Shown here: positions 19,685 to 31,500 of the stretch, one piece after another
Numbering within the stretch: the first letter of the stretch is position 1
How the letters are laid out: every line of letters begins with the position of its first letter
Source: Acanthamoeba lenticulata
Taxonomy: Eukaryota; Discosea; Longamoebia; Acanthamoebidae
Length of the DNA: 64,000 nucleotides
Direction: 5' to 3'
NCBI GenBank assembly: GCA_002179805.1
Contig: NAVB01000201.1
Coordinates: forward strand, 1-64,000
Position numbers and translations under genes: made by a program
Notes under the pieces: model-generated
What the model was told of the DNA's origin: nothing
What the model saw: the letters and a program-made list of their open reading frames with translations, nothing else
The model's database searches: none

Positions 19685-21618
19685 TCAGTGCGGGGTCCCG
19701 AGCGGGGAGTCGATGGTGAAGCTGGTCGGGGTGACGATGTAGCTCTGGTAGCTGCCCGAGTCCTCGTCCGTGTAGCTTGGCTGGTGCTCGAGCAGGCTGT
19801 ATTCGCCCGGGTTCATCGAGAAGTTGTGGCGCCGCGCCCCGGAGAAGACGTGCACGTCCGACGACGTGCGGGACGCCTCGCTGATGGTGCTCTCGTTTCT
19901 CTGTGCGCGCCAACCAACGCAAGCCGCGGCGGTTCAGCCCACGGCCCGAAGGTCGGCAGTGTCCATTCGAGGGAAATTCTTTGGGGCGTACGCGGAGGTG
20001 CGGGAAGGTGAGCTCGCCGGCGGGGATGCGCCGCTTCATCATGGCCGCGCTCTTGAAGGCGTAGCACACGGCCCACACGGGCAGGATGAGCTCGAACCAC
20101 CGCACCACGATGTGCACCGCCGCGTCGGCCGCTGGCACGTCCTTTCCGTTTTCCACAAATGCACACCCATGAGGGTGAGGGGCGGTTCTACATTTTATAC
20201 AATCAATTCTGTAAATGTGGCTGTTGCTGCTCTCGTCGGGGCGCGTGAGGTATGTTGTATGTGTGTGTTTGTGTGTCTGTGTGTTTGTGTGCGTACTTTG
20301 AGGTAGAGCTCGCACTCGTTGCCGTTGGAGGACGCCGAGACGAGGAACACGTCGTAGAAGATGGCGCCCTGCCACCGCCACAACCGCCGCCGCCAAAACG
20401 CGAGAGGTCAGAGGTGCATCGCCCACTTCGATGGCCACAGAAAGTGTTTGTTGGGTGGGCGGGAGGGGGCTCGTACGAGGGTGGTGAAGAACCAGGCGAT
20501 GGAGAGCGACCACAGCTGGTACTTGCTCCGCTGCTTGAAACGAGGTGATATCGTCGTCTTGTTCAGCTTCCTGCGCGCGTGATCACCGCCACAGCATTGG
20601 CCAACACCACCACAACAACAATCAGCTCGCACGAGAGACAGGAGAGAAGAGAGAGAGGAGAGAGGAGAGGCGTGCCGCAGGATGATGTAGGCGCAGAGGA
20701 GGAACATGCACGTCAGCACGAAGCCGCTCACCGAGAATATGAGCCACGCTGGGTCTGCATACGCGCGCGCGCGTTACGATTTTCATTTGAAAAACATGAA
20801 ATGGAAATGGAGATGGAAATGGCGAGGTCAGGCCTCAGCTCGAGGCAGGGCCCGAGTTGTGGGACCGTGTGACTGGGCGAGTACCTTGGCACTCGTCGAG
20901 GAAGGTGAAGAGCTCGGCGATGGAGAGGACGAGGACGGCCGTGACGTAGGCCACCACGAGGCCCGTCACGGGCCACACCACCCGCTTGACGAGGTGCTCC
21001 TTGCCCCAGGACCGCAGGACCGAGTGGAAGAAGAAGAAGCAGATGGCGCACAGCTGCAGCAGCTTCAAGTAGGAGAGCGACACCGCTGCGCGCACACGCA
21101 CAAACAAACGCGCTTCAGCCGCCAGCAAGTCGCACGGCGCACAAGGCAACCCATGGCGGTGGTGATGGCGGTGGTGATGGCGGTGGTGGTACCGATGCCG
21201 TGCTTCTTCAACGCCGCGTAGCGGATGATGCCCAGGAGCATCTCGAGCGCGGCCAAGGAGAGAATGACTTGCTGGTGGCCCCACCATCTGGTGTGCAACG
21301 ACGACGGTTCAACCGGGGCGGCATGGAGGGGAAGGGCGAGAAAAGAAGGGACAAGGGGAGGTGGGGACGTGGTGTCGGTGGCTGTACCGTCGCGTCGTGT
21401 ACAGAACCGGAATGAGGATGGCCAAGGTGAGGAGGAACGTGAGCGTAAACAAGGCCGCCAGCACACTCGACCTGAGTTTGCAAGCTTCACCAGTCAGGGC
21501 CCTGACTGAGGTCACACAAATGCACACAAAAGCGAATCCACTCGTACGAGAGACATGGCCACAGCGAGAATTCAGCAAAGCAGTCGTAGACTGGGTAGTG
21601 GTACTCGGGGGGCGCCAT
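19685..21618 (-). CDS. seven-TM membrane protein with Ser/Thr-rich cytoplasmic tail
   Basis: Starts MAPPEYHYPVYDCFAEFSLW (ATG at 21618). Seven hydrophobic segments follow on separate exons: VLAALFTLTFLLTLAILIPV, QVILSLAALEMLLGIIRYAA, YLKLLQLCAICFFFFHSVL, WPVTGLVVAYVTAVLVLSIA, WLIFSVSGFVLTCMFLLCAY, QLWSLSIAWFFTTLVGAIF and WFELILPVWAVCYAFKSAA. The roughly 75 aa tail carries RNESTISEASRTSSDVHVFS and NPGEYSLLEHQPSYTDEDSG and ends PLGTPH. The layout resembles plant THH1/TOM1/TOM3-type or GPCR-like 7-TM proteins, but no diagnostic motif is seen, so the family is open. The phosphorylatable tail would suit regulated trafficking (inference). Confidence 0.7.
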
Positions 21619-21900
21619 TTCCTCAGCTCAATGAGGCGACGCGGAAGATGAAATGAATTATGAAAATCTCGTTCGACAATGCGTCACCGGAGGGTGGCGA
21701 TTGCGACCCGGGGTCACACCACCGAGATGAGTGTTATGGTGATTAAGGGAAAAGTGAAAAAAAAAATTAAAAATAATTATTTTTTACGCCCGACAAAGAA
21801 AAAAACCGAAGAAGAGCAAAAAACCACCACTGGGCAATTTTCCTTCCTGCGGTTGCACTGCGACAACGGACACCGGCGGGCGCTGGCCCGTTTTTGCCGC

Positions 21901-24206
21901 CTACGCCTGCTGCGGCTTCTTGATGAAGATGACCGGGTCCTTCCTCGAGGTCACGCGGTTGACGGCCCACATGAGCGGCGGCCGGCCGCCGGGCACATCA
22001 ATGTCGTAGGTGCGCATGAGGAGCGCGAGGATGGTCTTGATCTCGTGGATGGCGAAGAAGCGGCCCGGGCACGCATGCTGGCCAGCGCCAAACGGGAGGA
22101 ACGCGTAGAGCGGCTGCGTCTCCTTGATGAAGCGCTCCGGCCGGAAGGTCTCCGTGTCTTCGCCCCACAGCTCCTTGTCGCGATGCGCCGCGTAGGCCGA
22201 CAGCGTCACCATCGTGCCCTTGGGGATGGAGTACTCCCCGGCCTGGAAGTCCTTCATCGCCAGCCTGTTGGGCCCGACTGGTGGGAGCGACGAGCGCCAA
22301 CGACGGCGATGATGAAGAAGGAGAGGGTCAACTCCAGCCTATAGATCGAGCTCCAAGCAATGTGGTGGTGGCGTACGGAGGAAGGAGGTGATGCGGAGGG
22401 ACTCGCGGATGCAGGCGTCGAGGAACTCCATCTGCTTCACGTGCTCGTGCTCCACGGTCGTGCTGTCGCCCACCACCTTCTGCTGCTCGTCGATCACCTT
22501 TTGCCTGTGCCGTCCCCCCGCCCACGGGCCGGAGTCAATGTTGCTGCTCTTTGTCGTCCGGCTGCTGGGTCGGGAGAGAGGGCGCGGGGGAGGGAGTACT
22601 TGATCTCGGGGCGCGAGAAGATGTCGAGCATTGTGTGCGTGAGCGCGCCCGCGGTGGTGGTAAGTGAGGCCCAAATCATCACACCCAGACGCGTCACGAT
22701 CCACTCGTCCTGCAGAATCACGGATCCCAGCACAAGCACCATCATCATCATCATCATCAAAACGCTCCCGATAACGCGCACAGTCAAGCGCGAAGCAGGC
22801 AAGAGGTCGCGTACAGTCAAGAGCGAGGAGCCGTCCTGATCAGGCGCTTCGAGCAGGTAGCTCAAGAAGTCCACGTGTTGCGGCTTCACCTCGTCTTCCG
22901 TCTACGCCAAGTCGGGTGTGGTGTGTTAGATCGATTGGGGGGGGGGGGATCCTCACCAGACGTCGACGCAAAGTGCAGCGCAAGAGAGAGAGAGAGAGGC
23001 ACACACCTCTCTAGCGGCAGCCAGGGCTTCGCGGCGCTTCTTGACCACGGGGAGGAGATGCTTCATCATCACCGCGTAGTGCTGCTTCACTCGCCCGCCC
23101 AGGAACCTGTGCAGGAAGCGCGGGAGCAGCGTCGACAGGCTGATCATCTCCATGGCGTCCTGGTTCGTCCAAGGTCGCGTCACCGAGCGCGTGAGGGCGA
23201 GACTCGCTCTGTGAGCAGAGCAGCCAAAGGAGGACAAAGGAAAAGAGAGGAAAGGGGAAGAGACGACGGGCCACCTTGTCAAAGTTGATGAAGGTGTTGA
23301 TGAGCTCCTCGTTATCATAGCCCTCGTCGCCACAGATGCACCGGGCCGAGGATCGGGCCACGATTTGGTAGGTGAGGCGCTCGAGGTCGGTGACCATCGT
23401 TCCCTACATGTAGAGTCCCATAAACAAGGCGCGTGTTCCATTTTATATTTGCGCGGCGGTGATTGGTGATAGTGATCATAGTCACCATGATGACGCGGTA
23501 CCTTCTGGTCGCCGCGAAAGTAGGCGCTGCCGTGCTGCTTGAGGAGCGCATCGACAAAGCCGGGTTCGATGACCTGCGCGATGAGCGGTGTCCAGTTCTT
23601 CATGTTGGGGGTGAACTTCTGCTTGAGGAGGGTGATATGAATCGGGTAGTCGAAGGTCTTGTTGTCGAGGAAGAGAGGAAAGTTCACCGCCTATCGATAG
23701 ATGCATCTGGCGTGAGTAGAGCCGAACTCGAGCCACGCACGTGCGTGACGTAAACAAGGGGAGAGGTGCCTTGAGGGCGTCGTTAAAGGAGAGCGTGTCG
23801 TCGCTCGCCTTGAAGAACATCTTGGGGTATTCGGAACCGAGAAGCACGACCTGGCACAGCCCACCCAGCTGCATCCTGAACACTTTGCCATACTTCAGGG
23901 TAGCGGGTCAGTGGCAGCTGTTTTTCTTGCCATCCATCCAAGTAAAGAATGAACCTTCTGGATCGCGTTGAGCAAAAAGCCCTTCGGGTCGGCCTTGAAG
24001 GCGAGGCCGGAGCCCAATATGGGCAAGTTGGGTTCAACCAAAGGAGGCTGCCCCTCCTGTTCAGTAGAGAATGCGTCAGCAGATGCTGGCAAGTCAGTTT
24101 TTGAATGCAAAGAACTTGGGCAAGGCACCTTTGGCGTATTCCTTCTTAATAGGAAGAGCAAGAGCAGGCCCACCACTGCTGTGAGGACGATAAGCACCAG
24201 TGGCAT
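21901..24206 (-). CDS. cytochrome P450 monooxygenase, membrane anchored
   Basis: Begins MPLVLIVLTAVVGLLLLFLL, the ER membrane anchor, then PNLPILGSGLAFKADPKGFL. The I-helix region reads IWASLTTTAGALTHTMLDIF, the K-helix ExxR is in CIRESLRI, the PERF-type motif is FRPERF, and the heme loop FGAGQHACPGR supplies the Cys ligand. The overall layout is like the CYP7/CYP8/CYP51 group, whose members oxidise sterols and related lipids; the substrate here is unknown. Roughly nine introns; the segment near 22600-22800 holds introns I could not place exactly. It ends IFIKKPQQA at 21901. It is divergent from the flavin-reductase-like gene, 119 bp away. Confidence 0.85.
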
Positions 24207-24325
24207 GGTGTGTGGGTGTGCTTGGCTATGGTTGGCACCGCTTCCTTCTTTCAAAACTGTTGTGCTTATTTCGTTTTCTTTTCGACACGTTCCGTAATAC
24301 TTATGTTTTGCTAACTGCTGCGTAG
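24207..24325. promoter_or_regulatory. divergent promoter region (P450/flavin reductase)
   Basis: Only 119 bp lie between divergent start codons of two redox genes, so they probably share control sequences. No clear TATA box is visible. Confidence 0.35.
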
Positions 24326-25490
24326 ATGGAACAAGCAGGGCCTCCGGTCGGGGATATGGTTGAGCTCTCGCATATGAACCACATCAGCAGGTGGGACTGC
24401 TTTCGGCATTGCGGTCTTATGTGCATGCATAAAATAATCTCTTGGGGTCGACCCCGTCGAGCAGGCTGCTGTACCCAAATCCAGTGTGCCTGCTGACTGT
24501 GTGTGCTCGAAAGGATGATACCGCAGTAGCGGCAGGAGAGGTGCAGACTGCCGCACTGACGCGCAACGTGATGACCATCTCCTGGCTGACCTGCATCAAC
24601 AACCATGTTCGTTTCCCCTGCCCTCTGTTGCTGCTGTACAGCAGTGCCCTGGCCTCACCTGCGTGCTTGCGGCAGGGCCTCATCTTCTGCGCCATCAACC
24701 AACGACGACACACAGCGTCGCTGCTGCGCGTCGGGAGCTTTTTCGGTTTGAGACGGCTCCCACTGCAAGCTTGCGGCACCATTGGGCCTCTCGCTCACCA
24801 CCTCTTCGGGGCGGATTGGGATGGGCTTGCGGTGTGTGTTTGTGTGTGGCACGTCGGGGCAGTGCTGAACGTCCCGGTGCGCGGAATGGAGGAGCTGGTG
24901 CTTGCCGTGGGCGGCTGCACGTACGTCTCCCTCCATGCACACGACCCCACGCGCACGTGGCCGCAGTGCTTTGTGGTGTATGTGGGTTTAGCCTCACCAC
25001 GGCGACCTGAAGGGGGAAGGAGCAGGACAAGTTCCAACAACTCAACCTCGACCTGTGTCAGCCCGGTTGGACCGACCTTCCGTCGGCCAACGGCGTACTT
25101 TGTTTCTCTCTCTCTCTCTCTCTCTCTTTTCTCTTACCCCCGCGCTGTTCTTCCGTTCATCAGACGACTGATCCGCGACGAGTGCAGGGCGCGATGACGA
25201 GCGCCCGTCCTGACGATGCGCCACCGTTGCTGGCCATCCGACCCTGTGTGGCGCACATCGTGTGCCGCGTGGAGTCGATCCAGGAGAAGGCCGGCCACTT
25301 GCTCACCCAGTGCCGGCTGCAGCGGGCCTGGGTGCGGCGCGACTACTGGAACGGCAAGCACTTCATCCCGCAGCGCGACGGCGTGCCGCCCTACTTCACC
25401 TTCCTCGGGGCCCAGACCTTTGGCTACGTGTGGCCACACCCGCCACCGGTGACTCCCTCTACCACAACTACCTCTTCTACGACGTCATGA
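24326..25490 (+). CDS. flavin reductase-like domain protein
   Basis: Exon 1 reads MEQAGPPVGDMVELSHMNHI and splices to LLYPNPVCLLTVCARKD, then RNVMTISWLTCINNH joined to GLIFCAINQRRHTASLLRVG, then SFFVLNVPVRGMEELVLAVG and DKFQQLNLDLCQPGWTDLPS. This is the DIM6/NTAB flavin-reductase-like fold (N-x-M-T-x-S-W and F-x-LN-x-P signatures), which binds FMN and often pairs with oxygenases. The last exon carries HIVCRVESIQEKAGHLLTQC and ends in a Thr/Ser run. The C-terminus is uncertain because a frame change after PHPPP (about 25450) could lead to another exon (DSLYHNYLFYDVMKR). Confidence 0.66.
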
Positions 25491-25655
25491 AGAGGCCACA
25501 AATGAAACCGCTCCCACCAGGAAAAGACAGGAACTGTGTGTGTGTGTGTGTGGAGAAAACATGAGGCGCCTTCTGGCGGCCTCCGTTCTCTGTCTGCGCG
25601 GGCGAAGCCCAAAAGCTGATGGCGCAGCAACCATGGCCTGGGGGAGGCGGTCGGT

Positions 25656-26307
25656 TTACTGACGCTTCTTCGAGGGCTTGGGGAGCTCCTTCCAGCCGTA
25701 GTGGGTCAGGACGAAAGTCTTCTCCGAGTTGGCGCTGTCGGGAATGGACAGCTGCCACTCAAGAGCGCCTGGCCACAGACACATAACAACTCTTCAGGAT
25801 TTATGGCAAAGTAGGCAGCGAAGCGTTCAGGTCAGCGTACCGGGGATGGAGGCGCACTCGCCCGCGTACTGCATGAGGTAGGGGGCACGAGGGTGGCGGC
25901 TCACGCGGTCGGCCAACATCTCACCGAACCGACTGAGTTCCAGGATTCAAAGTCCAGGATGAGCCCCCTTGAGCTTTGAAGGAGAGTGTGTGGGGAAGGG
26001 GTTCAACGTACTCGTTAGGCTTGCCGTCCTGCGTCCAGGCCATCGCGATACCCTTCTTGTATTCAGCGCTGTTGATCTCCTGCTCCGTAAAAACAGGCAG
26101 CTTGCCCTCGGAGAGGCTCTCATAGATGATGTGCAGAACGCTCTTGGCGGGCTGCTGCCTCTTCCTGGCTGCGGGGGGAAACAACTAAACGGTCATGTAC
26201 AATCTACGGATGTGAACTCCGAAACGCAGCAGGTTCAAAGGAAACGCACGAATGGCGGCTGCGAGGGAGATGAGAGAAAGCAAAAGGAGGACAGTGAACA
26301 GCTTCAT
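25656..26307 (-). CDS. small secreted protein, unknown function
   Basis: About 138 aa from four exons. The first exon is a clean signal peptide, MKLFTVLLLLSLISLAAA. The mature part begins PRKRQQPAKSVLHIIYESLS and continues TEQEINSAEYKKGIAMAWTQ, RFGEMLADRVSRHPRAPYLM, GALEWQLSIPDSANSEKTF and VLTHYGWKELPKPSKKRQ. Introns are GT-AG, and the frame is kept by splicing PND|RFGE in phase 2. A single Cys is left after the signal. I recognise no domain. Export or a vacuolar location is inferred from the signal peptide only. Confidence 0.66.
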
Positions 26308-26458
26308 CTCGATTTACTATTTCCTCCAAAGACCAGCAAAGGCGCTCAGAAAGCGTAGTTGGCGGGTCGCGTGTTACCATTGGCTCGCGTTTTCCTTTTC
26401 CGTTTTAATCGTTCTTTTCCTTTGTGTATTCCTATGCAATTTTCTCTTGGCAGCACCG

Positions 26459-28249
26459 TCAGGAGGGCGGCTTGGTCATGGACTGCTGGGCCTTCTTCTG
26501 GCGGAGGAAGAAGACCTCCTGTTCTTGGCACTCCTCCTTGATTCGTGACGACGAATCGACGATAGCTCCACGCGAGTCGTACAGGGAAAAATCGTCTCGC
26601 CTGCTCGCGTAGCGTCAGCCCCCACCTATTCGTGTAGTGTAGACAACAAGGGGAAGAAGGGAGAGGTTGGAGTACCGGGCATTGCAGTCCCATTCTCGAA
26701 GTGCGAGCTTCTTGGCGTCAGAGAAGGTGATCGTCGATGTGACGCGGACCAAGATCTCGCGCTCCTCGTAGCGAACACGCACCCACATCGCCCGCGAGCC
26801 TGCTTGTGGTAGCGATTGCTGCTGCAACTGCAACAGATGCTGTTGTTGTTGCTGCTGCTCTTGTCCCAGAAAGGCGACGCCACCGACACCAAAGTAGGCC
26901 GCGGGGCCCGTTGATGGTGGTGCCTGCTGCATCTGCAGGTGATGTTGTTGCTGAAGATGGTGGTGGTACACAAGTGGCGCCGCCTGCAAGCCTGCCAGTG
27001 GCCGTGGCACGCCGGCCCATTCGCCGTTGCTGGTGGCGATGTGGCCGGGCCAGGCGGGCGGTTGCTGCTGGTTGTGGAGCTGTTCGTGATGGCTTTGAGG
27101 CGCCTGCTGTAAAATCGAGGGCGACCTGGCCAACATCAGCGCATCCGGCTGTTGCGGTTGCTGTGGTTGTTGGTGCTGTTGCTGCAGTTGTTCCCGCATA
27201 TGCGGTTGTTGCTGCTGCCGCAACGCCTCGCTGTTCTCTAACTGCGCCTCTCGTGGTCGTAGCTGTTGCTGTTGTTGTTGCTGCTGCTCTGCTTCGTATT
27301 GTTGTCGTTGTCGTTGTTGTTCCTGCAGCTGCTGTTGCTCTTGAAGCTGCATTTGCCGCTGCTCCATCTCCTCCTGCTGGAGGCGCACTTCCTCTTCTTC
27401 TCGCTGCCGGCGCCGCTCCTCCTCGGCCTCTTCCTCCTCCTGCTGTCGCCGCTGGTGGCGCAGCAACTGGTGCTGCAGCGCATCCGCCGCGCCGGCAGAG
27501 GCCACGCTGGCCAGGGGCTGGTCAAAGCCCGCGTCGGCCATCATGGACAGCAACGCAGACGACGACGACGACGACGAGGATCGACGCCGCGGTGGCGAGC
27601 TGCAACTGTCCACCACGATGGCCGTCTCCACGCTGTCGCCCTGGCCGCTCCCAGGGAAGGTGGCCGTGTTGTGCGTAAGGATGACGCCGAGTTCGTCATC
27701 ATTCTCGACGTCCATGAAGTGGGACTCGTCGTCGGGCAGCTGCTTGTTGTTCCTGTTGCCGCCATATGGCAGCTCCAAGAGGGGCGAGTCAGAGGACGAG
27801 GTCTCGCCCTCGTCCGGCAGCTCCTCCTCGAAGAGCTCCTCGAGCACGAACAGCTGCAGCTGAGATGGCCCGCCGGCGGTGGTCGTCGTTGACGTCGTAA
27901 TGGTCGAGGAAGAGGAAGTGGAAGAGGAGGAAGAGGAAGGCGAGGTGAGGTTGCGCTGGTTCAGCTGGCGGTCGATGCTGGTGAGGCTTCGAGTGGGCAT
28001 GGAGGAGGAGGAGGAGGAGGAGGTTGTTGTGGTGGTAGTAGTGGGGCTGGAGGCGAGATATTCCTCGATGAGCTCCTGCGGGACCTTGTTGGCGGCCAGC
28101 CAGCGGTTGCGGCGGTTGTCGCAACCTTTGAGCTTGACGCGGTACTCGGCCTCGCCGGTGCGCCCCTGGCGCGCGCCCAGCACCTTCTCAGGCTCTGGCG
28201 CCTTGTCGGCTTCGCCTTTGCCGCGTAAGCCGTCTGGTGAGATGCTCAT
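26459..28249 (-). CDS. chromodomain-like, polyglutamine, C-terminal ubiquitin-like protein
   Basis: The N-terminal 70 residues look like a chromo/Tudor-type barrel: EKVLGARQGRTGEAEYRVKL then GCDNRRNRWLAANKVPQELI. A long low-complexity middle follows, with Thr and Ser runs and then many Gln-rich tracts (about residues 270-480). After a final intron the C-terminus reads MWVRVRYEEREILVRVTST, ITFSDAKKLALREWDC, RRDDFSLYDSRGAIVDSSSR and EEC, close to a ubiquitin-like beta-grasp fold. The last exon (ending MTKPPS) is taken from the splice at about 26607, because reading through gives an unrelated tail. It resembles a nuclear or chromatin protein, but no full family match is claimed. Confidence 0.66.
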
Positions 28250-28574
28250 TCGTTGTAAATGTGATGCCTGTGGGCACGATGCGGCAGGAAGCTAAGCCTG
28301 GTGGCCAGATCAGATGGTTTCGTTACACAACAGTCAGTCGGACTGCCTGGCAGATGTATATCAATCCAAATGGGAGCCCGAACTGAACACTGCTCGATCA
28401 AAAAGCAGTTTTTCTCGAGGACTGTTGATCGTGCAGGAGGATCTTGTTTGCCCAATAGACCAGGCAAGCTTGATCTTTTTGATTCTCTTGCTTTCCTTTC
28501 CTTGTTGTGCGCCAGAAAGGAAACATACAAGGAAAAACGGGAAATAAATAAGTCCGCAAGTAGTAGGCGCAGGC
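28250..28574. other. intergenic, no gene seen
   Basis: 325 bp between the DOCK stop and the start of the polyQ gene, both on the minus strand. It must hold the DOCK 3' end and the polyQ promoter. No open frame with coding character and no defined element. Confidence 0.4.
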
Positions 28575-31500
28575 TCACGAGGCGGCCGCCTTCGACGCGG
28601 GGAGGGTGGGGATGTAGGCCTGTTGTTGTTGTGGTTGAGTTAAGCGGTTGGTAGTAGTCCATATTTCATCAGAAACAAAGGAAGAGGGGAGAAAGTACCT
28701 GGAGCTCTCGCTTGAGCATGTCGTAGCCGGCCTCGAGCTGCACCTGGAACTCCTCCTGCTCCGGCTGGATGAGGGTCTTGTTAAGCATGAGCGCGAACTG
28801 GCACAGCTTCGTGAACGAGACGATGGCCTCCTGCAACCTGTCCTCGTCCAACCCGTCCCCTCCCACCGTTGGTCCCACGATCTCGCCGGGGGCAAGGCGA
28901 AAGGGGGAGAAGAGAGGCTACCGAGCGACGTGGTGGGCCGGGAAGTCGGCGGTCTTGTCGAGGAAGATCTTGGCGATGGCCAGCGGGCCGGCGTTGACGG
29001 TGACCAGCACGCTGCCCTGGAGCACCTGCTGGAGGGTCTTGGTGTTGGGCGGCGTGGTGTCCAGCTCCGTCCGCAGGGCGACGATGCGGCCCTCCACGAG
29101 CTCGATCGCCGTCTCGATCGGCTCCAGCACGATCTGGACGTTGGCCACGTTGATGTCGTCGTCGTTGTCAGCGATCAGCAGATGCACGTGAGGAAGAGAA
29201 GAGGCTTGAGAAAGAAAAGAAGAAGGACGAGGGACGTGCCTCCTTCTTGGAAATGACGGGCAGGCGGCTCTTGACGAAGGGGAAGGCCTTGGCCGTGCGG
29301 AGGATGGTCTTGCGCTTGCACTGGTCGGCCAGATCGCCGTGCGCCTTCCCGCTCTTGGTGAAGGGGCTCTCAAAAATGAACTGGTCTACTCTCGCCCCCC
29401 CCCCCGTAAATATCGTGTTTAATAAAATATATAATTATTTTAAAAAAGAGTGTATAAATCCAAATATTAGCTTCAATTTAAAGAAAGAACAGGGAAATAC
29501 CGATGTGGAATTTGCGGTCCCAGAGGTTGGGGCGTTCGGCCAGCTGGGCCGGATCGAAGAACTCGGTGAGGGACACGACCTGGAAGTAGCACACGTCGGG
29601 CTTGAGCTTGGTCAAATCCACGCTGATGTTGCCCAGCAGCTCCACCTTGTTTCCGAACTTTTGCGAGAACTGGCTCTGTTTCGTTTGCACTCTCACCATG
29701 GTCAGTCACGTGTGCTGATGGTGATGCTCGTGTTCGTGATGGTGGTGGAGAGGAACCTTGAGGCGCGTCGTGAAGTCGTTGAGGCGGACCGAGTCGTTCG
29801 CGCGATACACGAACTCCTTGCCCTCGAGATCGCGCCACTGCTTGCCGAAGAAGGCCACGCGGTAGTAGTTGCTGAAGAGGCGGCCCCTCTCCGCGTTCTG
29901 CGTCGTGCCACCCCCGCTGCATCAGCAAGGAATGCCAGGAATGCCAGGAATGCAGAGCACGAGCGTGCGGTCGTGCGACGCACCGACTTGACGAGCGACT
30001 CGCAGACGACCTTGAGGTCGCGGAAGCACTCGCCCAGGAGGCCGTAGTCGCGCTCCTTCTGGTGGATGTTGATGACGTACTTGTAGATGTCGATCACCAG
30101 CTCGAACAGGTTGGCCTGCGCTCCGTCCAGTATCACCACACGCGCGTGAGTGCCAGCCACGGACGGCGCACGCGGAGAGGAACACGCACGTTCTTGGCGA
30201 TGGCGATAGCCTCCTTCAGCACGCGCGCGAGACCCTCCTCGGAGAACACCTTGGGGTTGTACATGCCCTCTTCGCCCTGCACAAGCACGCGCCACGCGGA
30301 GGTGAGCACACGCGCGTGGGAACACACGCGCACGGGCACGAGCAGAGAAATGGCGTACGCCGACGTCGAGGGAGATGTTGGGGAGGCCGGACTCGGCCGA
30401 GATGTTGGGCGAGACCGGCGCAAAGGCGGCGTTGGTGGCCGGGATGCCCTCGGTCGTGCCCTTTTGCTTCGTCAGGAACTCGGAGATGAGGGCCGCCGCG
30501 TGCATCTTGCACTGCACCGCCTCGTCAAAGTTGCGTTGCTGCGATACCGTCCCCCACCCACAGATTAGCCAATCAGTCGCCGCCACGTCACGGTGGGCAC
30601 GTTGGCACGGCCTCGCACGTACCTCGAGGTGGAAGTTGGCAAGGTTGTCGAGCCATGTGACGCGGAGATCGGGCGAGTCGGTGTAGCCGAGGGAGACTTG
30701 GTAGTAAAGGTCGCCCGTCATCTCGCGGTCGTAGGCGTAGTCGGCCATGTCGAGCGAGTGCTTGATCACCTCGAGCAGGCGCTTGCACAGGGCCTCGGTC
30801 TCGCCCTGGAGGTTGGTGTTGCGGACATCGCGCTTGGAGTAGGCCGTGACGGCGGCCAGCGAGGCCGTCAGGTAGGAGTACTCCTTCACCGTGCCCGTCA
30901 GCCGCGAGACGGCGATGGTCGACTGCAGCCGCGTGCGCGCGATCGTCTTTGTCTCGGCGAAGTTTGTCTGCATTAAGTACACAAAGCGTCAGCAAAATAA
31001 ATAAAAAAAAAAAGGGAAAATATTAATATTATCATAAAAAGAATAAACGTCGACGAGCCGTGCCTTGATGAGGAGGTAGAAGAGGGCGGCGGCCTTGGCC
31101 CGGACGACCGCGTGGGGCAAGTTGCAGTGGCGCAGGATCTCGAAACAGAGGTCGCCGCAGTAGATCGTGTTGCCCCACCGGAACAGGGTCTGCGGGTAGG
31201 TGTGGATGAAGAAGCGCAGGGTGTCGAAGAGCGCCATCAAGAGCGACACGCTGGCCTCGCTCTGCAGCAGCAGGCCGATCGCCCTGAACAGGCATTCCTG
31301 TTGTATGACGTGGCGCCACGTCACACGACCACTACCAGGTTATTATCGGGCACGAGGAGCCAAGGCCAAGCTGGCGGGCACGGACCATGTGCTCCTTGGT
31401 CTGCTCCTTGAGGTCCCAGTGGAAGTCGTGCATGAACTCCTCGACGACGTCGAGCACGACGAAGCCCAGCTCGCGCTTGAGGTGGGGCTCCTGGAAGGTC

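Noticed and set aside
19494..20513. 339-codon minus-strand frame
   Set aside because: Wrong frame relative to the 7-TM exons, includes several introns and simple repeats, and lacks domain content.
26806..27892. Two long + strand frames (290 and 208 codons), rich in Leu, Val and Ala
   Set aside because: They are the antisense of the polyQ tract of the minus-strand gene; CAG/CAA repeats read backwards give Leu and Val runs. No domain or splice support.
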